64,000 nt of DNA from Myxococcales bacterium (GCA_947491025.1 CANLIC010000012.1:1-64000), one strand, 5' to 3'; positions 20,258 to 33,108 are shown, numbered from the stretch's first letter. A program made the numbers and translations. The notes: generated by a model from the sequence alone, not told the origin.

Positions 20258-20699
20258 CGACGACCTCCGCCTTGCCGCCAGCGGCGCTGATCTTCTCGGC
20301 AGCGCTCGCGCTGAACTTGTGGACGCGGACCGTCAGCGCGCGATCGAGATCGCCATCGCCGAGGACCTTGATGCCGTCGAAGCGGCCCTTGACCAGGCCG
20401 ACCCGACGCAGCGCCGCCTCGTCAACTTCGCTGCCTGCGTCAAAGCGCGTCAGGCTGCTGATGTTGACCGTGGCGTAGATGGTCCGGAAGATGTTCGTGA
20501 AACCGAATTTCGGCAGCCGACGCTGCATCGGCATCTGGCCGCCCTCGAAGCCGGGGCGGACGCTGCCGCTCTTGCGAGCGCGCTGACCCTTGTGGCCACG
20601 ACCTGCGGTCTTGCCGAGGCCGCTGCCGGTGCCGCGTCCGAGACGCTTGCGGTCGCGGTTGGCACCTTTCGGTGGCCGCAGCGTGCTGAGCTCCTTCAT
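20250..20699 (-). CDS. rplO: 50S ribosomal protein L15
   Basis: 149 residues from the ATG at 20699 ([19 protein letters not shown]). Has the Gly-rich [19 protein letters not shown] and the C-terminal [18 protein letters not shown]. The upstream in-frame extension is not conserved and was excluded. It is preceded by a 210-base gap in which rpmD (L30) would usually lie. Confidence 0.97.
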
Positions 20700-20826
20700 G
20701 ACCACATCTCCAACGCCGCAGGAGGCGCCTCTGGGCGCGTGCGGCAACGAGGCAAAGGCCCCGCGAATCGCCTCTTCCCCGCAGGTTCGGCGCGATGGCC
20801 GATTCCCCCGGGGCGGAGGGCGCGCG

Positions 20827-20855
20827 ATACTACGCGCGTCCGACGATGCTTGCAA
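20827..20855 (-). promoter_or_regulatory. Internal sigma-70-type promoter upstream of rplO-secY-adk
   Basis: TTGCAA (20850-20855), a 17-base spacer and TAGTAT (20827-20832) on the minus strand: four of six matches at each box with ideal spacing. It sits in the 210-base gap between rpsE and rplO and would give SecY, Adk and the alpha operon their own transcription. Confidence 0.55.
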
Positions 20856-20875
20856 GGGGTGCGCGGGCCACGACA

Positions 20876-20893
20876 GGATCGTTTTTTCGATCC
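20876..20893 (-). promoter_or_regulatory. Perfect hairpin with A6 loop after rpsE
   Basis: GGATCG-AAAAAA-CGATCC on the transcribed strand, 17 bases after the rpsE stop and 21 bases upstream of the -35 box. There is no U-tract after it, so it is more likely a 3'-end stabiliser or processing site than an intrinsic terminator. Confidence 0.4.
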
Positions 20894-20909
20894 CCCTCGC
20901 GGACTTGCG

Positions 20910-21464
20910 CTAACCGCGGATCTCCTCAACCGACTTGCCGCGATGCGCCGCAACCGTCTCGGCCAAGCGCAGCTGGCGCAGGGCGTCGATGGTCGCCCGC
21001 ACAACGTTGTGCGGGTTGCTGCTGCCAATGCACTTGGTGACGATGTTGTTGATCCCGGCCTGCTCGAGCACCGCGCGAACCGCGCCGCCGGCGATGATGC
21101 CGGTGCCGCGGCTGGCAGGCAGCAGCAGGACGCGACCAGCGCCGTGGTGGCCGACGACGTCGTGCGGGATCGTGCCCTTCACGGTCGGGACCTTGAACAT
21201 GACCTTCTTGGCCTGCTCGGTGCCCTTGCGGACCGCCTCGGGAACTTCGCTCGCCTTGCCGAGACCGACGCCGACCATTCCAGCGCCGTCGCCGACGACG
21301 ATGAGCGCCGAGAACGAGAAGCGCCGGCCGCCCTTGACGACCTTGGCGGTGCGGTTGATGCCGACGGTGGCGCTGGTGAAGCCGTCATCGGCCTCGGGGC
21401 GATCGCGGCGCGGGGGGCGGGCGTTGTTGTCGCGATCGCGGCTGGGGCGCGGGGTGGTCGACAT
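20910..21464 (-). CDS. rpsE: 30S ribosomal protein S5
   Basis: 184 residues, with a 25-residue Arg/Asp-rich N-terminal extension. Core motifs [19 protein letters not shown] (dsRNA-binding fold), [11 protein letters not shown] near the C-terminus. Four bases from rplR. Confidence 0.97.
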   Translation of the reverse strand: MSTTPRPSRDRDNNARPPRRDRPEADDGFTSATVGINRTAKVVKGGRRFSFSALIVVGDGAGMVGVGLGKASEVPEAVRKGTEQAKKVMFKVPTVKGTIPHDVVGHHGAGRVLLLPASRGTGIIAGGAVRAVLEQAGINNIVTKCIGSSNPHNVVRATIDALRQLRLAETVAAHRGKSVEEIRG

Positions 21465-21467
21465 GGG

Positions 21468-21881
21468 CTACTCCTGCTCGATCGCGGTGGCCGAGTCGTC
21501 GGCTTCACCGGTCCATCCGTCCTTGCTCAGCAGACCGGCTTCGTGCGCGGCCTTGGACACCGCCGCGACGCGACCGGTGTAGAGGAAGCCGTTGCGGTCG
21601 AAGACGAGGCGGGTGACGCCCGCCTTGAGTGCCCGCTCGACGATCAGCGCGCCGACCTTCTCGGCGAGGTCGCTCTTGCTGCCCTCGCCGGTGCGCAGCT
21701 CCTTGTCGAGCGACGAAGCCGCAGCCAGCGTGCAGCCGGTGCTGTCGTCGATGACCTGGGCGTAGATGTGCTTGGTCGAGCGGAACACCGACAGACGCGG
21801 ACGCTCGCTCGTGCCACGGATCGTGAAGCGCAGCCGCTGCTGACGCCGTACCCGCGGATCCTTGATTCCCTTGGCCAACAT
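21468..21881 (-). CDS. rplR: 50S ribosomal protein L18
   Basis: 137 residues. Contains [29 protein letters not shown] and [16 protein letters not shown], all typical. About 18 extra acidic residues follow the usual C-terminus (ending SATAIEQE). Confidence 0.96.
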   Translation of the reverse strand: MLAKGIKDPRVRRQQRLRFTIRGTSERPRLSVFRSTKHIYAQVIDDSTGCTLAAASSLDKELRTGEGSKSDLAEKVGALIVERALKAGVTRLVFDRNGFLYTGRVAAVSKAAHEAGLLSKDGWTGEADDSATAIEQE

Positions 21882-21953
21882 CGATCCTCCGTGCGGTCCG
21901 ATCGAGTCGTGCGCTCGTCGGCCTGCCTCCGGACGCAGTATGCGCCCGATCTG

Positions 21954-22523
21954 CTACTTCTTGCCGCCCTTGCCGCCGGACTTGCCGGCCTTGCGGCGGA
22001 TGACCTCTCCGGTGTAGGCGATGCCCTTGCCCTTGTAGGGCTCCGGCGGGCGCAGCCCGCGGATGCGGGACGCCGTCTCGCCGATCAACTCCTTGTCGAT
22101 CGACTCCAGCACCAGGTGGGTCTGGTTCTCGACCTTGGCCGAGACACCCTGCGGGAGCTGGAACACCACCGGGTGGCTGAATCCGATATTCAGGGTCAGG
22201 CGCTGCCCGGCCAGCTCGCAGCGGAAGCCGACGCCCTTGACGTCGAGCTCGCGCTTGAAGCCGTCGGTCACGCCCAGGACCATGTTGCGCAGCAGCGCGC
22301 GGCCGAGGCCGTGCATCGCCTTGCCGGTCTGGGTCGTGGCCTCGGGGTGGACGACCACTTCGTTGGCCTTGACCTCGAACGACACACCGACGAACGACCG
22401 CTTCAGCGACCCCTTGGGGCCCTTGACGACGACATCGGTCCCATCGGCGCTCACCGTGACGCCCTTGGGCACCGCCACGGGGGCCTTGCCGATCCGGGAC
22501 AGAATGACCTTCTTCTCGCTCAT
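21954..22523 (-). CDS. rplF: 50S ribosomal protein L6
   Basis: 189 residues from the ATG at 22523 (MSEKKVILSRIGKAPV), preceded by GAGAGGAAG. Two L6 repeats; C-terminal RGLRPPEPYKGKGI is diagnostic. The tail is Gly/Lys-rich. The upstream frame was excluded because the ribosome site and homology start here. Confidence 0.97.
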   Translation of the reverse strand: MSEKKVILSRIGKAPVAVPKGVTVSADGTDVVVKGPKGSLKRSFVGVSFEVKANEVVVHPEATTQTGKAMHGLGRALLRNMVLGVTDGFKRELDVKGVGFRCELAGQRLTLNIGFSHPVVFQLPQGVSAKVENQTHLVLESIDKELIGETASRIRGLRPPEPYKGKGIAYTGEVIRRKAGKSGGKGGKK

Positions 22524-22617
22524 GACTTCCTCTCGCCTGCCAGCCGCTTTGGCCGGGTGTAGCGTTCGACACCGGACCACCTGGGCGTATCGCCCCGGCG
22601 GCCTCCGGCCCGTTGCG

Positions 22618-23019
22618 CTACCAAATGGTGCAGAGCAGTTCGCCGCCGACCTGCTGCTCGCGCGCTGCCTTGCCAGTCATCACGCCGCGCGAGGTCGAGA
22701 CGATGGCGATGCCGAGGCCGTTCTTGACGCGGGGGATCTCGCCACTGCCGACGTAGTGACGGCGGCTCGGCCGCGACACGCGCTTCAGCTCGTGGATGGC
22801 GCTCTGGTGGCCCGTCAGGTAGCGCAGGTGAACGATCACCTCGCCCCGCGGCCCGGTCTCCTCGGTCTCGACGGCCTCGACGTAGCCCTCCTGCTGGAGG
22901 ATCTCGGCGATGCGGTGAATCATCTTGCTGCGCGGCACCCGCAGGCTACCGTGCCGTGCCTGGATGGCGTTGCGAATCCGCGTCAGGAAGTCGGAGATCG
23001 GATCGTTGCTGGTTGCCAT
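22618..23019 (-). CDS. rpsH: 30S ribosomal protein S8
   Basis: 133 residues. Begins with SDFLTRIRNAIQARH and ends with the conserved STSRGVMTGKAAREQQVGGE. It directly follows rplE with only a 62-base gap, so rpsN (S14), normally between them, is missing. Confidence 0.97.
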   Translation of the reverse strand: MATSNDPISDFLTRIRNAIQARHGSLRVPRSKMIHRIAEILQQEGYVEAVETEETGPRGEVIVHLRYLTGHQSAIHELKRVSRPSRRHYVGSGEIPRVKNGLGIAIVSTSRGVMTGKAAREQQVGGELLCTIW

Positions 23020-23081
23020 GGCTCACACTCCTTGCCGCCGCGCCGTACCCGCACCGGGCGGGCGCACGCGGGGGCGACGCA

Positions 23082-23636
23082 CTACTTGCGGAACGGCATG
23101 CCGACGCCGCGCAGCAGCGCGCGGCCCTCGGCGTCGGTCTTGGCGGTGGTCACCACCGTGATGTTCATGCCCCGAACGCGATCGACCCGGTCGTACTCGA
23201 TTTCCGGGAAGATGATCTGCTCCTTGAGGCCCAGCGTGTAGTTGCCGCGGCCGTCGAAGGCCTTGGGGCTGACGCCACGGAAGTCGCGCACGCGCGGCAA
23301 CGCGACATGCAGCAGACGGTCGAGGAACTCCCACATCTTGTCGCGGCGCAGCGTGACCTTGACACCGATGGGCATCCCTTCGCGCAGCTTGAAGTTGGCG
23401 ATCGACTTCGCAGCGCGGGCGATCACGGGCTTCTGGCCGGTGATGGCACCGGCTTGCTCGACCACGCGCTCGATGACCTTGGGGTTGGCGACTGCCTCAC
23501 CGAGGCCGAAGTTGACGACGACCTTCTCGAAGCGCGGCACCTGCATCGGGTTGGTGTAGCTGAACTCCTCCGTCAGCGCCGCAACGACTTGGTCGCGGTA
23601 CATCAGCTGGAGCCTCGGGACGTACTTGTCACTCAT
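23082..23636 (-). CDS. rplE: 50S ribosomal protein L5
   Basis: 184 residues. Contains [41 protein letters not shown] and [17 protein letters not shown], typical of L5, the 5S rRNA-binding protein. Good ribosome site (GAGAGTG) before the ATG. Confidence 0.98.
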   Translation of the reverse strand: MSDKYVPRLQLMYRDQVVAALTEEFSYTNPMQVPRFEKVVVNFGLGEAVANPKVIERVVEQAGAITGQKPVIARAAKSIANFKLREGMPIGVKVTLRRDKMWEFLDRLLHVALPRVRDFRGVSPKAFDGRGNYTLGLKEQIIFPEIEYDRVDRVRGMNITVVTTAKTDAEGRALLRGVGMPFRK

Positions 23637-23716
23637 CGCACTCTCCTGGCCTTCGCGCCGCGTGATGCACCGCGATGCCGTTGGGGCGTGGCGCGAGGAA
23701 GCGCCGGCGCCGAATC

Positions 23717-24058
23717 TCAGATCTGATCGATGACCTCGCCGGTCTTGTGGACCGTGCGGACCTTGCGGGAGACCCCGTTGGCATCGACAACCGTGGTGAT
23801 GCCGACGCGCACCGGCTTGCCGGTGCTCGGGCTGACCAGCGCCACATTGCTGATGTCCAGCGGTGCCTCGCGCGGCACGATGCCACCCTCGCGATTGGCG
23901 GCGGCGTTCGGCTTGATGTGGTGCTTGTGCAGGTTGACGCCCTCGACCACGACTCGCGGTCCGAGGTCGCTGTCGACGACGCGCAGCACCTTGCCGCCGC
24001 GGCCCTTGTCCTTGCCGGCGATCACCTGGACCTGGTCGCCTTTGCGGATCTTGCGCAT
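23717..24058 (-). CDS. rplX: 50S ribosomal protein L24
   Basis: 113 residues. KOW motif in [20 protein letters not shown], then [14 protein letters not shown] and [18 protein letters not shown]. Confidence 0.97.
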   Translation of the reverse strand: MRKIRKGDQVQVIAGKDKGRGGKVLRVVDSDLGPRVVVEGVNLHKHHIKPNAAANREGGIVPREAPLDISNVALVSPSTGKPVRVGITTVVDANGVSRKVRTVHKTGEVIDQI

Positions 24059-24158
24059 AACCCTCTCCTCCTGACCGATGGACGCCTCGACTCCCGACCT
24101 CCGGGACTCACCGCTGTGGCGGCCTACTCGGCTGCCGCGGCGCTCCTGGCTCGGGGCC

Positions 24159-24527
24159 CTACAGTACCTCTGGCGCCAACGACACGATTTTCATGTAGCG
24201 CTTGGCACGCAGCTCGCGGGCGACCGGCCCGAAGATGCGGGTGCCGACCGGTTCGCCGGTCTTGTTGATGAGCACCGCGGCGTTGCCGTCAAAGCGGATG
24301 TAGCTGCCGTCGGGCCGCCCCACCTCTTTGGCGGTGCGCACGATGACCGCGCGCACGACGTCGCCGACCTTGACCTTGCTCCGCGGCATGGCCTCGCGCA
24401 CCGAGCAGACGATGACATCGCCCACCGACGCGTACTTGCGCTTGCTGCCGCCCAGCACCTTCAAACACCGGAGCTGCTTGGCTCCGGAGTTGTCGGCCGC
24501 CGTCAGGTACGACTCCATCTGGATCAT
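24159..24527 (-). CDS. rplN: 50S ribosomal protein L14
   Basis: 122 residues from the ATG at 24527 ([19 protein letters not shown]), exactly family length. Contains [17 protein letters not shown] and ends [10 protein letters not shown]. Confidence 0.98.
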   Translation of the reverse strand: MIQMESYLTAADNSGAKQLRCLKVLGGSKRKYASVGDVIVCSVREAMPRSKVKVGDVVRAVIVRTAKEVGRPDGSYIRFDGNAAVLINKTGEPVGTRIFGPVARELRAKRYMKIVSLAPEVL

Positions 24528-24606
24528 GGCTGCCTCGTCTCTCAACGCCCCGTGGGCGTTGCCAAAATGACGCCGTCGCCGACGCCCTACCGGGCCCGGG
24601 CCCGGT

Positions 24607-24900
24607 TCAGACCTTCTCGTTCTTCCGCGTGACCTCGCGCAGCCGCCAGCGCTTGCGCGCCGAGAGCGGCCGGCACTCTTCGATCACCACCAGGTCGCCG
24701 ACGCCGGCGACCTCGTGCTCGTCATGCGCCATGTACTTCTTCGAACGGCGTACGTACTTGCGGTAGGTCGGGTGCAGGAAGGTGCGCTCGACCTTCACCA
24801 CGGCCGTCTTGCTCGCCGCGGTCGAGACCACGATGCCGATGACTTGGCGCCGGTGGCGGCCCTGGGCCTCGCCCTGCTCGCCTTGGATCTGCTCGCTCAT
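24607..24900 (-). CDS. rpsQ: 30S ribosomal protein S17
   Basis: 97 residues with a Gln/Glu-rich N-terminal extension of about 15 residues. Core: [24 protein letters not shown] and [16 protein letters not shown]. Overlaps the rpmC stop by four bases (ATGA), so it is translationally coupled. Confidence 0.97.
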   Translation of the reverse strand: MSEQIQGEQGEAQGRHRRQVIGIVVSTAASKTAVVKVERTFLHPTYRKYVRRSKKYMAHDEHEVAGVGDLVVIEECRPLSARKRWRLREVTRKNEKV

Positions 24901-25127
24901 CCTTCGATCTCCTTGCCGCCCTGGGCGCTACCGACGTCGCCGAGTTCGAACGCGCGGATGCGGGTCAGCACCTGCGCCAGGCCCCGGCGCGCGGTGCGGA
25001 TCTTCGCCGTGCTCCCGAGCTGACCGGTGTGGTGCTGAAAGCGCAGGCGGAACAATTCCTCCCGCAGCTTGCCTTCGGCGTTGCGCAGTTCCGGCAACGT
25101 CAACTCCTTGGTGACGCTCTTCTTCAT
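24897..25127 (-). CDS. rpmC: 50S ribosomal protein L29
   Basis: 76 residues. [17 protein letters not shown] and [14 protein letters not shown] are the L29 helices. Slightly long because of the C-terminal tail [11 protein letters not shown]. Confidence 0.95.
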   Translation of the reverse strand: MKKSVTKELTLPELRNAEGKLREELFRLRFQHHTGQLGSTAKIRTARRGLAQVLTRIRAFELGDVGSAQGGKEIEG

Positions 25128-25180
25128 CGCTTCACTCCGTCTTGCGTCGGTGCGGCCTTGGGCACGACCGACGGTTCGCC

Positions 25181-25597
25181 TCAGCGGATCTCGCCGCGGC
25201 GGACGATCTGCGTTCCGAGCGGCAGCTTGTGGGCCGCCAGCGCGAACGCCTCGCGCACCAGGTCTTCGTTGTCGGACTCGATCTCGTAGAGCATCGAGCC
25301 CGGGTAGATCACCGCCACCCAGTGGTCCGGGCCGCCCTTGCCTTTACCCATTCGAGTCTCGGCGGGCTTCTTGCTCACCGGCTTGTGCGGGAACACACGG
25401 ATCCAGATCCGCGCGCCGCGCTTCATCTTGCGGGTCATGGCGACACGAGCTGCTTCGATCTGGCGGCTGGAGAGTCGGCCACAGTCGACCGACTGCAGGC
25501 CCCACTCGCCGAACGACACCTCTGTGCCGCGGCATGCGGTGCCGCGCGTGCGACCTTTGGTGACCTTGCGCCATTTTACGCGCTTGGGTGCCATCAT
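25181..25597 (-). CDS. rplP: 50S ribosomal protein L16
   Basis: 138 residues. Contains [40 protein letters not shown] and [20 protein letters not shown] lies seven bases before the first of two consecutive ATG codons, which I took as the start. Confidence 0.98.
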   Translation of the reverse strand: MMAPKRVKWRKVTKGRTRGTACRGTEVSFGEWGLQSVDCGRLSSRQIEAARVAMTRKMKRGARIWIRVFPHKPVSKKPAETRMGKGKGGPDHWVAVIYPGSMLYEIESDNEDLVREAFALAAHKLPLGTQIVRRGEIR

Positions 25598-25707
25598 GAC
25601 CGTTCCTCCTATCCCTTTCTGATCTCGGGCGAGGGGCGCATCGCCCCGGCCGGTGCTGCCTCAGCCGCTGCGACCTCTTCGGCCGCGTCGCGCTCTGCTG
25701 GACCCGT

Positions 25708-26352
25708 CTAGGTCCGCACCAGACGCTCCGGGATGATGTCGCCGTGGTAGATCCAGGTCTTGACGCCGATGACGCCATAGGTGGTGTGCGCCAGCGCCGT
25801 GCCGTACTGAATGTCGGCGCGCAGCGTGTGCAGCGGCACCCGACCCTCGAGGTACCACTCGTAGCGGCCCATCTCGGCGCCACCGAGGCGACCGGCGCAG
25901 GCGACGCGGATGCCCTTGCAGCCGTAGCGCTGAGCCGACTGAATCGCCTTGCGCATCGCGCGGCGGAACGCCACACGGCGCTCGAGCTGCGCGGCGATGT
26001 TCTCGGCCACCAGCACGGCATCTGTCTCGGCGCGACGCACCTCGTGGATTGCCAGGTAGACCTCACCGCTCGCGATCTTGGCGATGTCGCCCTTGAGCTT
26101 CTCGGCGTCCTTGCCGCGCTGACCGATGAGGGTGCCCGGGCGGGCGCAGTGCACGCCGATGCGGATCTGACGGGCGCGGCGCTCGATGTCGATCTTCGAG
26201 ATGCCAGCCTGCTTCACCTTCTCGTGGATCAGCTTGCGGATGAGGAGATCTTCGCGCAGCCAGGTGGCGTACTTCTTCTCCTCGAACCACTTGCTATTCC
26301 AGGTGCGGATCACGCCGAGGCGCAATCCGTTCGGGTGCGTCTTTTGTCCCAT
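25708..26352 (-). CDS. rpsC: 30S ribosomal protein S3
   Basis: 214 residues from the ATG at 26352 ([13 protein letters not shown]). KH domain with the variant [11 protein letters not shown] loop; the C-terminal domain has [16 protein letters not shown] and ends soon after [11 protein letters not shown]. No Lys-rich tail, so it is at the short end of the family. Confidence 0.98.
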   Translation of the reverse strand: MGQKTHPNGLRLGVIRTWNSKWFEEKKYATWLREDLLIRKLIHEKVKQAGISKIDIERRARQIRIGVHCARPGTLIGQRGKDAEKLKGDIAKIASGEVYLAIHEVRRAETDAVLVAENIAAQLERRVAFRRAMRKAIQSAQRYGCKGIRVACAGRLGGAEMGRYEWYLEGRVPLHTLRADIQYGTALAHTTYGVIGVKTWIYHGDIIPERLVRT

Positions 26353-26417
26353 GGCTGCTCTCTCTCCTGCCCCGGCGCGGCGGTCCACATGGACACCGCT
26401 GCCAAGGCCAATGCTTG

Positions 26418-26756
26418 CTAAGCGCGCTCGCCGAGCACGAGGGTGACGTGGCTGGTCTTCTTCAAGATGCGGGTGGCGCGGCCGTGGGCACGCGGCGTCC
26501 AGCGCTTGAGCGACGGCCCCTGGTCAACGTAGACCTCGGAGACGTAGAGGGCGTCGGCGTCCATGCCGTGGTCGGTGGTCGCGTTCGACACGGCGCTGTC
26601 GAGCAGCGTCCCCATGTTTTCGCCGGCCTTCTTGGCCGTGAAGCGCAGGATGTCGAGCGCCTCAGCCGCGCTCTTGCCGCGGATCTGATCGACCACGACG
26701 CGCACCTTGCGCGGGGCGATGCGCACGTTGCGAAGGTGGACCTTGTGCGTTGCCAT
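26418..26756 (-). CDS. rplV: 50S ribosomal protein L22
   Basis: 112 residues from the ATG at 26756 ([19 protein letters not shown]). The exit-tunnel loop and [20 protein letters not shown] are conserved. The upstream in-frame extension is not conserved and was excluded. Confidence 0.97.
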   Translation of the reverse strand: MATHKVHLRNVRIAPRKVRVVVDQIRGKSAAEALDILRFTAKKAGENMGTLLDSAVSNATTDHGMDADALYVSEVYVDQGPSLKRWTPRAHGRATRILKKTSHVTLVLGERA

Positions 26757-26834
26757 GACCTTACTCCCGTTCGGACCCTGCGACGTCTTGGCAGGAGCTG
26801 CCAGCCCGCGAGCCGGCACCTGCCGTGGATTCGA

Positions 26835-27113
26835 CTAGCGCTTCTTGGCCTTCTTGTCGGCCGCGTGGCCGTAGAAGGTGCGCGTCGGCGCAAACTCGCC
26901 GAGCTTGTGGCCGACCATGTTCTCGGAGACGAACACCGGCACGAACTTCTTGCCGTTGTGGACCATGAAGTTGTGGCCGACGAATTCCGGGAAGATCGTC
27001 GAGCGCCGCGCCCAAGTCTTGATGGGCTTCTTCTGCCCGGACTTGTTCGCGTCGACGACCTTGTCCATCAGGTGCGCGTCGACGAAGGGGCCTTTCTTAA
27101 TGGAACGCGGCAT
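26835..27113 (-). CDS. rpsS: 30S ribosomal protein S19
   Basis: 92 residues. [39 protein letters not shown] and [14 protein letters not shown] are diagnostic. Confidence 0.98.
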   Translation of the reverse strand: MPRSIKKGPFVDAHLMDKVVDANKSGQKKPIKTWARRSTIFPEFVGHNFMVHNGKKFVPVFVSENMVGHKLGEFAPTRTFYGHAADKKAKKR

Positions 27114-27179
27114 CGCGGTGCTCCTACCTACTTGGCTCTCGCCGCTCCCCAGGTCTTCACCTGCGGGCGCGGCAGCCGG

Positions 27180-28004
27180 CTACTTCTTGCGCCGGGCAAC
27201 GATGAAGAGATCGCTGCGGTGGTTGCTGCGGGTCTTGCTGCCCTTGGTCGGCTTGCCCCACGGGGTGCAGGGGTGACGGCCACCGCTGGTGCGGCCTTCG
27301 CCACCGCCGAGCGGGTGGTCGACCGGGTTCATGGCCACGCCGCGCACGGTCGGACGGATGCCCTTCCAGCGATTGCGGCCCGCCTTGCCGAGGTTCTCGT
27401 TGATGTGCTCGACGTTGCCAACCGAACCAACCGTGGCGCGGCAGCGGGCGTTGACCTTGCGCAGCTCACCCGACGGGAGGCGAAGCAGGGCGTGCTTGCC
27501 CTCGAGCGCCATCAGCTGGGCGCTGGCGCCCGCCGACCGGCAGAGCTGAGCGCCGCCGCCGACCTTGAGCTCGATCGCGTGGACGGTGGTGCCGACCGGG
27601 ATCACCGACAGCGGCAGCGCGTTGCCGGGCTGGATGTCGGCGTTGCGGCTGCTGATGATGGTGTCGCCGACGCCGAGGCCGAGCGGCGCCAAGATGTAGC
27701 GCTTCTCGCCGTCCTGGTAGTGCAGCAGTGCGATGCGGGCGGTGCGGTTCGGATCGTACTCAATGGTCGCGACTTTGGCGGGCACGCCCACCTTCTCGCG
27801 CTTGAAGTCGATCATGCGGTAGCGCCGCTTGTGGCCGCCGCCGCGGTGGTAGGCGGTGATCTTGCCGCGGCTGTTGCGGCCGCCCGACTTGCGCAGGCCA
27901 AAGACCAGGCTGGGCTCCGGGGTCGTGCACGTGACCTCGGAGTAGTCCGGCAGCGCCAGCTGGCGCGTTCCCTGTGTGCGGGGGCGGTACTTCTTGATGC
28001 CCAT
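27180..28004 (-). CDS. rplB: 50S ribosomal protein L2
   Basis: 274 residues. Contains [20 protein letters not shown] and the peptidyl-transferase-centre region [16 protein letters not shown], followed by [12 protein letters not shown]. Family length. Confidence 0.98.
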   Translation of the reverse strand: MGIKKYRPRTQGTRQLALPDYSEVTCTTPEPSLVFGLRKSGGRNSRGKITAYHRGGGHKRRYRMIDFKREKVGVPAKVATIEYDPNRTARIALLHYQDGEKRYILAPLGLGVGDTIISSRNADIQPGNALPLSVIPVGTTVHAIELKVGGGAQLCRSAGASAQLMALEGKHALLRLPSGELRKVNARCRATVGSVGNVEHINENLGKAGRNRWKGIRPTVRGVAMNPVDHPLGGGEGRTSGGRHPCTPWGKPTKGSKTRSNHRSDLFIVARRKK

Positions 28005-28038
28005 CGGATGCTCCTACTTGCCCTCAGCCGGCTACGGC

Positions 28039-28332
28039 TTAGGCGCCCTCGAAGTAGTCGATCGTCGAGCCAGCGACGAGCTTGACGAACGCCTTCTTGC
28101 GGCTGGACTTCTGGCCCTCGAAGCGGCCGATGCGGCGCGGCGCGCCGCGCTCGATCAGCGTGCGCACTTCGGCGACCTCAACCGCAAACAGCTCTTGGAC
28201 CGCGCTCTTGATCATCGGCTTGTTGGCGGCCGGGTGAACCTCGAAGAGGTACACGTTCTGGGTCGCCTCAGAGACCTTGGCCTTCTCGGTGACGAGCGGC
28301 TTGATCAGCACTTGGGTCGAATGCAGCTTCAT
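28039..28332 (-). CDS. rplW: 50S ribosomal protein L23
   Basis: 97 residues. LVTEKAKVSEATQNVYLFEV and KPMIKSAVQELFAVEVAEV are the L23 fold; docking site for trigger factor and SRP at the exit tunnel. Nine bases after rplD. Confidence 0.97.
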   Translation of the reverse strand: MKLHSTQVLIKPLVTEKAKVSEATQNVYLFEVHPAANKPMIKSAVQELFAVEVAEVRTLIERGAPRRIGRFEGQKSSRKKAFVKLVAGSTIDYFEGA

Positions 28333-28341
28333 CTTCGCCTC

Positions 28342-28962
28342 CTAGCCCAACCGGACTTCAAGCGCGCGGACGGAATCAACGGTCAGCACGAGCCGGTCGT
28401 ACTTGAGCACGTCGAACACGTTCACGCCCTCGGCGCGGATGTACTTGACGGTGGGGAGATTGCGCAGCGACAGGTGCAGCGCCTTGTTCTCCTCGTGGGC
28501 GACCACCAGCGCGTTCGGCGCGCCGAGGCGGTCGAGCGCGCGACGGGCGACGCTGGTCTTGGGCTGCGAGAAGCCGAAGGTGTCGACCACGATCAGCTCG
28601 CCGTTGTGGGCGCGGGTCGACAGCGCTGAGCAGAGGGCGGCGCGGCGCACCTGCTTCGGCACGTGGAAGGCGTAGCTGCGCGGCTTCGGGCCGTGGGCAA
28701 CGCCGCCGCCGACGAAGGTCGGGGACTTGCTGCTGCCGTGACGCGCGTTGCCGGTGCCCTTCTGGCGGTAGACCTTCTTGGTCGCGCCGGAGACCGTGCT
28801 GCGGGTCTTGACCGCGTGGGTGCCCTGGCGGCGAGCTGCGAGCTGCGCGCGCACGACTTCCCAGTGCAGGTGCGGCTTGATCTCGGCGCCGAAGACGGCA
28901 TCGCTGAGCTGGAGCTCACCGACGACTTCTCCGTTCGCGTTGTGGATTTGCACGCTTGGCAT
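28342..28962 (-). CDS. rplD: 50S ribosomal protein L4
   Basis: 206 residues. Contains RSTVSGATKKVYRQKGTGNA and GGGVAHGPKPRSYAFHVPKQ. GGAGG (28968-28972) is five bases from the second of two adjacent ATG codons, so I start there; the first, at 28965, would be only two bases away. It follows S10 directly; L3 is missing from the gap. Confidence 0.97.
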   Translation of the reverse strand: MPSVQIHNANGEVVGELQLSDAVFGAEIKPHLHWEVVRAQLAARRQGTHAVKTRSTVSGATKKVYRQKGTGNARHGSSKSPTFVGGGVAHGPKPRSYAFHVPKQVRRAALCSALSTRAHNGELIVVDTFGFSQPKTSVARRALDRLGAPNALVVAHEENKALHLSLRNLPTVKYIRAEGVNVFDVLKYDRLVLTVDSVRALEVRLG

Positions 28963-29060
28963 CATGCCCTCCAGAAACCTTGGGCGTCCTCGCCCCTGCT
29001 CGCGGCTGACGCCCTCGCGCCAGCCTTGTCTGCATGTGCGCCGCCGTCAGGCTGCGCAGC

Positions 29061-29078
29061 GGCCGTCGGGTGACGGCC
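29061..29078 (-). promoter_or_regulatory. Stem-loop in the S10-L4 gap
   Basis: GGCCGTC-ACCC-GACGGCC on the transcribed strand, six bases after the rpsJ stop, followed by the palindrome GCTGCGCAGC (29051-29060). No U-tract. It may stabilise or process the message at the point where rplC has been lost. Confidence 0.4.
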
Positions 29079-29083
29079 TCGTC

Positions 29084-29392
<309 letters not shown>

Positions 29393-29455
29393 GTGTGTCC
29401 TCTCCTCTGCGGGTGCGGCGTCCTGGTGCCGCCGCCCTGCCCTGCCGTCGCCGGG

Positions 29456-31534
<2,079 letters not shown>

Positions 31535-31540
31535 CGGATC

Positions 31541-31586
31541 CTCCTCGTCCAGCAGACGAGCGTCGTGTCGGAGCCTGCTGGACTCG
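31541..31586 (-). promoter_or_regulatory. 9-bp stem abutting the fusA ribosome site
   Basis: GTCCAGCAG (from 31578-31586) pairs perfectly with CTGCTGGAC (from 31550-31558) across a 19-base loop on the transcribed strand. The 3' arm is directly followed by GAGGAGGA, the fusA Shine-Dalgarno. It is well placed to control fusA translation. Confidence 0.5.
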
Positions 31587-31657
31587 GACTGGGTGGGTAG
31601 CGGCGGCGGTCACAAGCGGCCAGGCCCTGGGGCCAGCGCGCCTATTCGCTCAGTCTG

Positions 31658-32128
<471 letters not shown>

Positions 32129-32266
32129 GGTGGGCTCCTTCTTCTCTTCGCTGCGGGCCGCTCTAGGTCGGCGGACAGCTTCTAACGTTCACTCGTCTCG
32201 TTCGGTCTCTGGTCGGGGCGGTGTGGCGTTGTCCGTGCGTGACGGAGCGCTGCCAGCGCCTCCCGG

Positions 32267-32677
32267 CTACTTCTTCTTGCCGGCGACGGCGGCCTGCGCG
32301 CCCTTCTGCTTCGGCTTCTTGGCGCCGTACTTGCTACGGCTGCGGTTGCGGCCGTTGACGCCGGTGGCGTCGAGGGTGCCGCGGATGATGTGGTAGCGGA
32401 CGCCGGGGAGGTCCTTCACGCGGCCGCCGCGGATGAGCACGATGGAGTGCTCCTGCAGGTTGTGGCCGACGCCGGGGATGTAGGACGTCACCTCGATGCC
32501 GTTGCTGAGGCGCACGCGGGCCACCTTGCGCAGCGCCGAGTTCGGCTTCTTGGGCGTGGTGGTGTAGACGCGGGTGCAAACGCCACGCTTCTGCGGGCAA
32601 GACTGCAGCGCCGGGGCCGCGGTCTTCTTGCGCTTGGCCTCGCGCCGGTTGCGAACGAGCTGGTTGATCGTCGGCAT
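32267..32677 (-). CDS. rpsL: 30S ribosomal protein S12
   Basis: 136 residues from the ATG at 32677 ([16 protein letters not shown]). [20 protein letters not shown] carries the decoding-centre Lys that streptomycin resistance mutations usually change, here wild type; [20 protein letters not shown] follows. The upstream open frame is not conserved. Confidence 0.98.
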   Translation of the reverse strand: MPTINQLVRNRREAKRKKTAAPALQSCPQKRGVCTRVYTTTPKKPNSALRKVARVRLSNGIEVTSYIPGVGHNLQEHSIVLIRGGRVKDLPGVRYHIIRGTLDATGVNGRNRSRSKYGAKKPKQKGAQAAVAGKKK

Positions 32678-33108
32678 CGGTGGGTCCTTCCCTTGCTCTC
32701 GGGCGCCACGTCGAAGCGGGCTACCCTGCAGACACTGCCATCGCGGCCGGGGCACGGCGTCGAGCCGGCTCCAACCTGGTCGCGCCGACGTCCCTCGCGT
32801 CGGTTACGCCCGAACTACCCGCAGGGACGCACTGGGCGTTTGCTGCGGGCCAACTTCTGTGCGCTGGGCTCCGAAGATCCCTTGGCCGCTTCGCGTGCTG
32901 CCCCTGCGCGCTCACTGGGGCAACCGCCTCTGCCGGGAGTTTGCTTTCGCACTTGCCGGCGGACGCGATCCGGTCCGGGACGGCCGCCCGGGTGGGGCGA
33001 CGCCTCGGAGTCTGCGGACGAACCCCCAAGAGGGTCCGGCCGCGGGGCGCGCAGTCTCTACGGGCTTGAGCACCCTGTCAAGGGCTGCGTGCATGTTGAG
33101 TCGCGCAG
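32678..33108 (-). other. Leader region of the ribosomal cluster
   Basis: About 430 bases without a gene upstream of rpsL. It is the most likely location of the main promoter of the str-type group and would give an unusually long leader. No ribosomal-protein binding structure could be identified with confidence by eye. Confidence 0.45.
33052..33081 (-). promoter_or_regulatory. Candidate promoter for the ribosomal cluster
   Basis: A perfect TTGACA (33076-33081) on the minus strand. The -10 is weak: TAGAGA at a 15-base spacing or GAGACT at 17. It lies about 375 bases upstream of the rpsL start, just after the exonuclease gene. Confidence 0.4.

Noticed and set aside
20876..20893. Intrinsic terminator after rpsE
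   Set aside because: The T6 is the loop, not a tail after the stem, and genes on the same strand continue.
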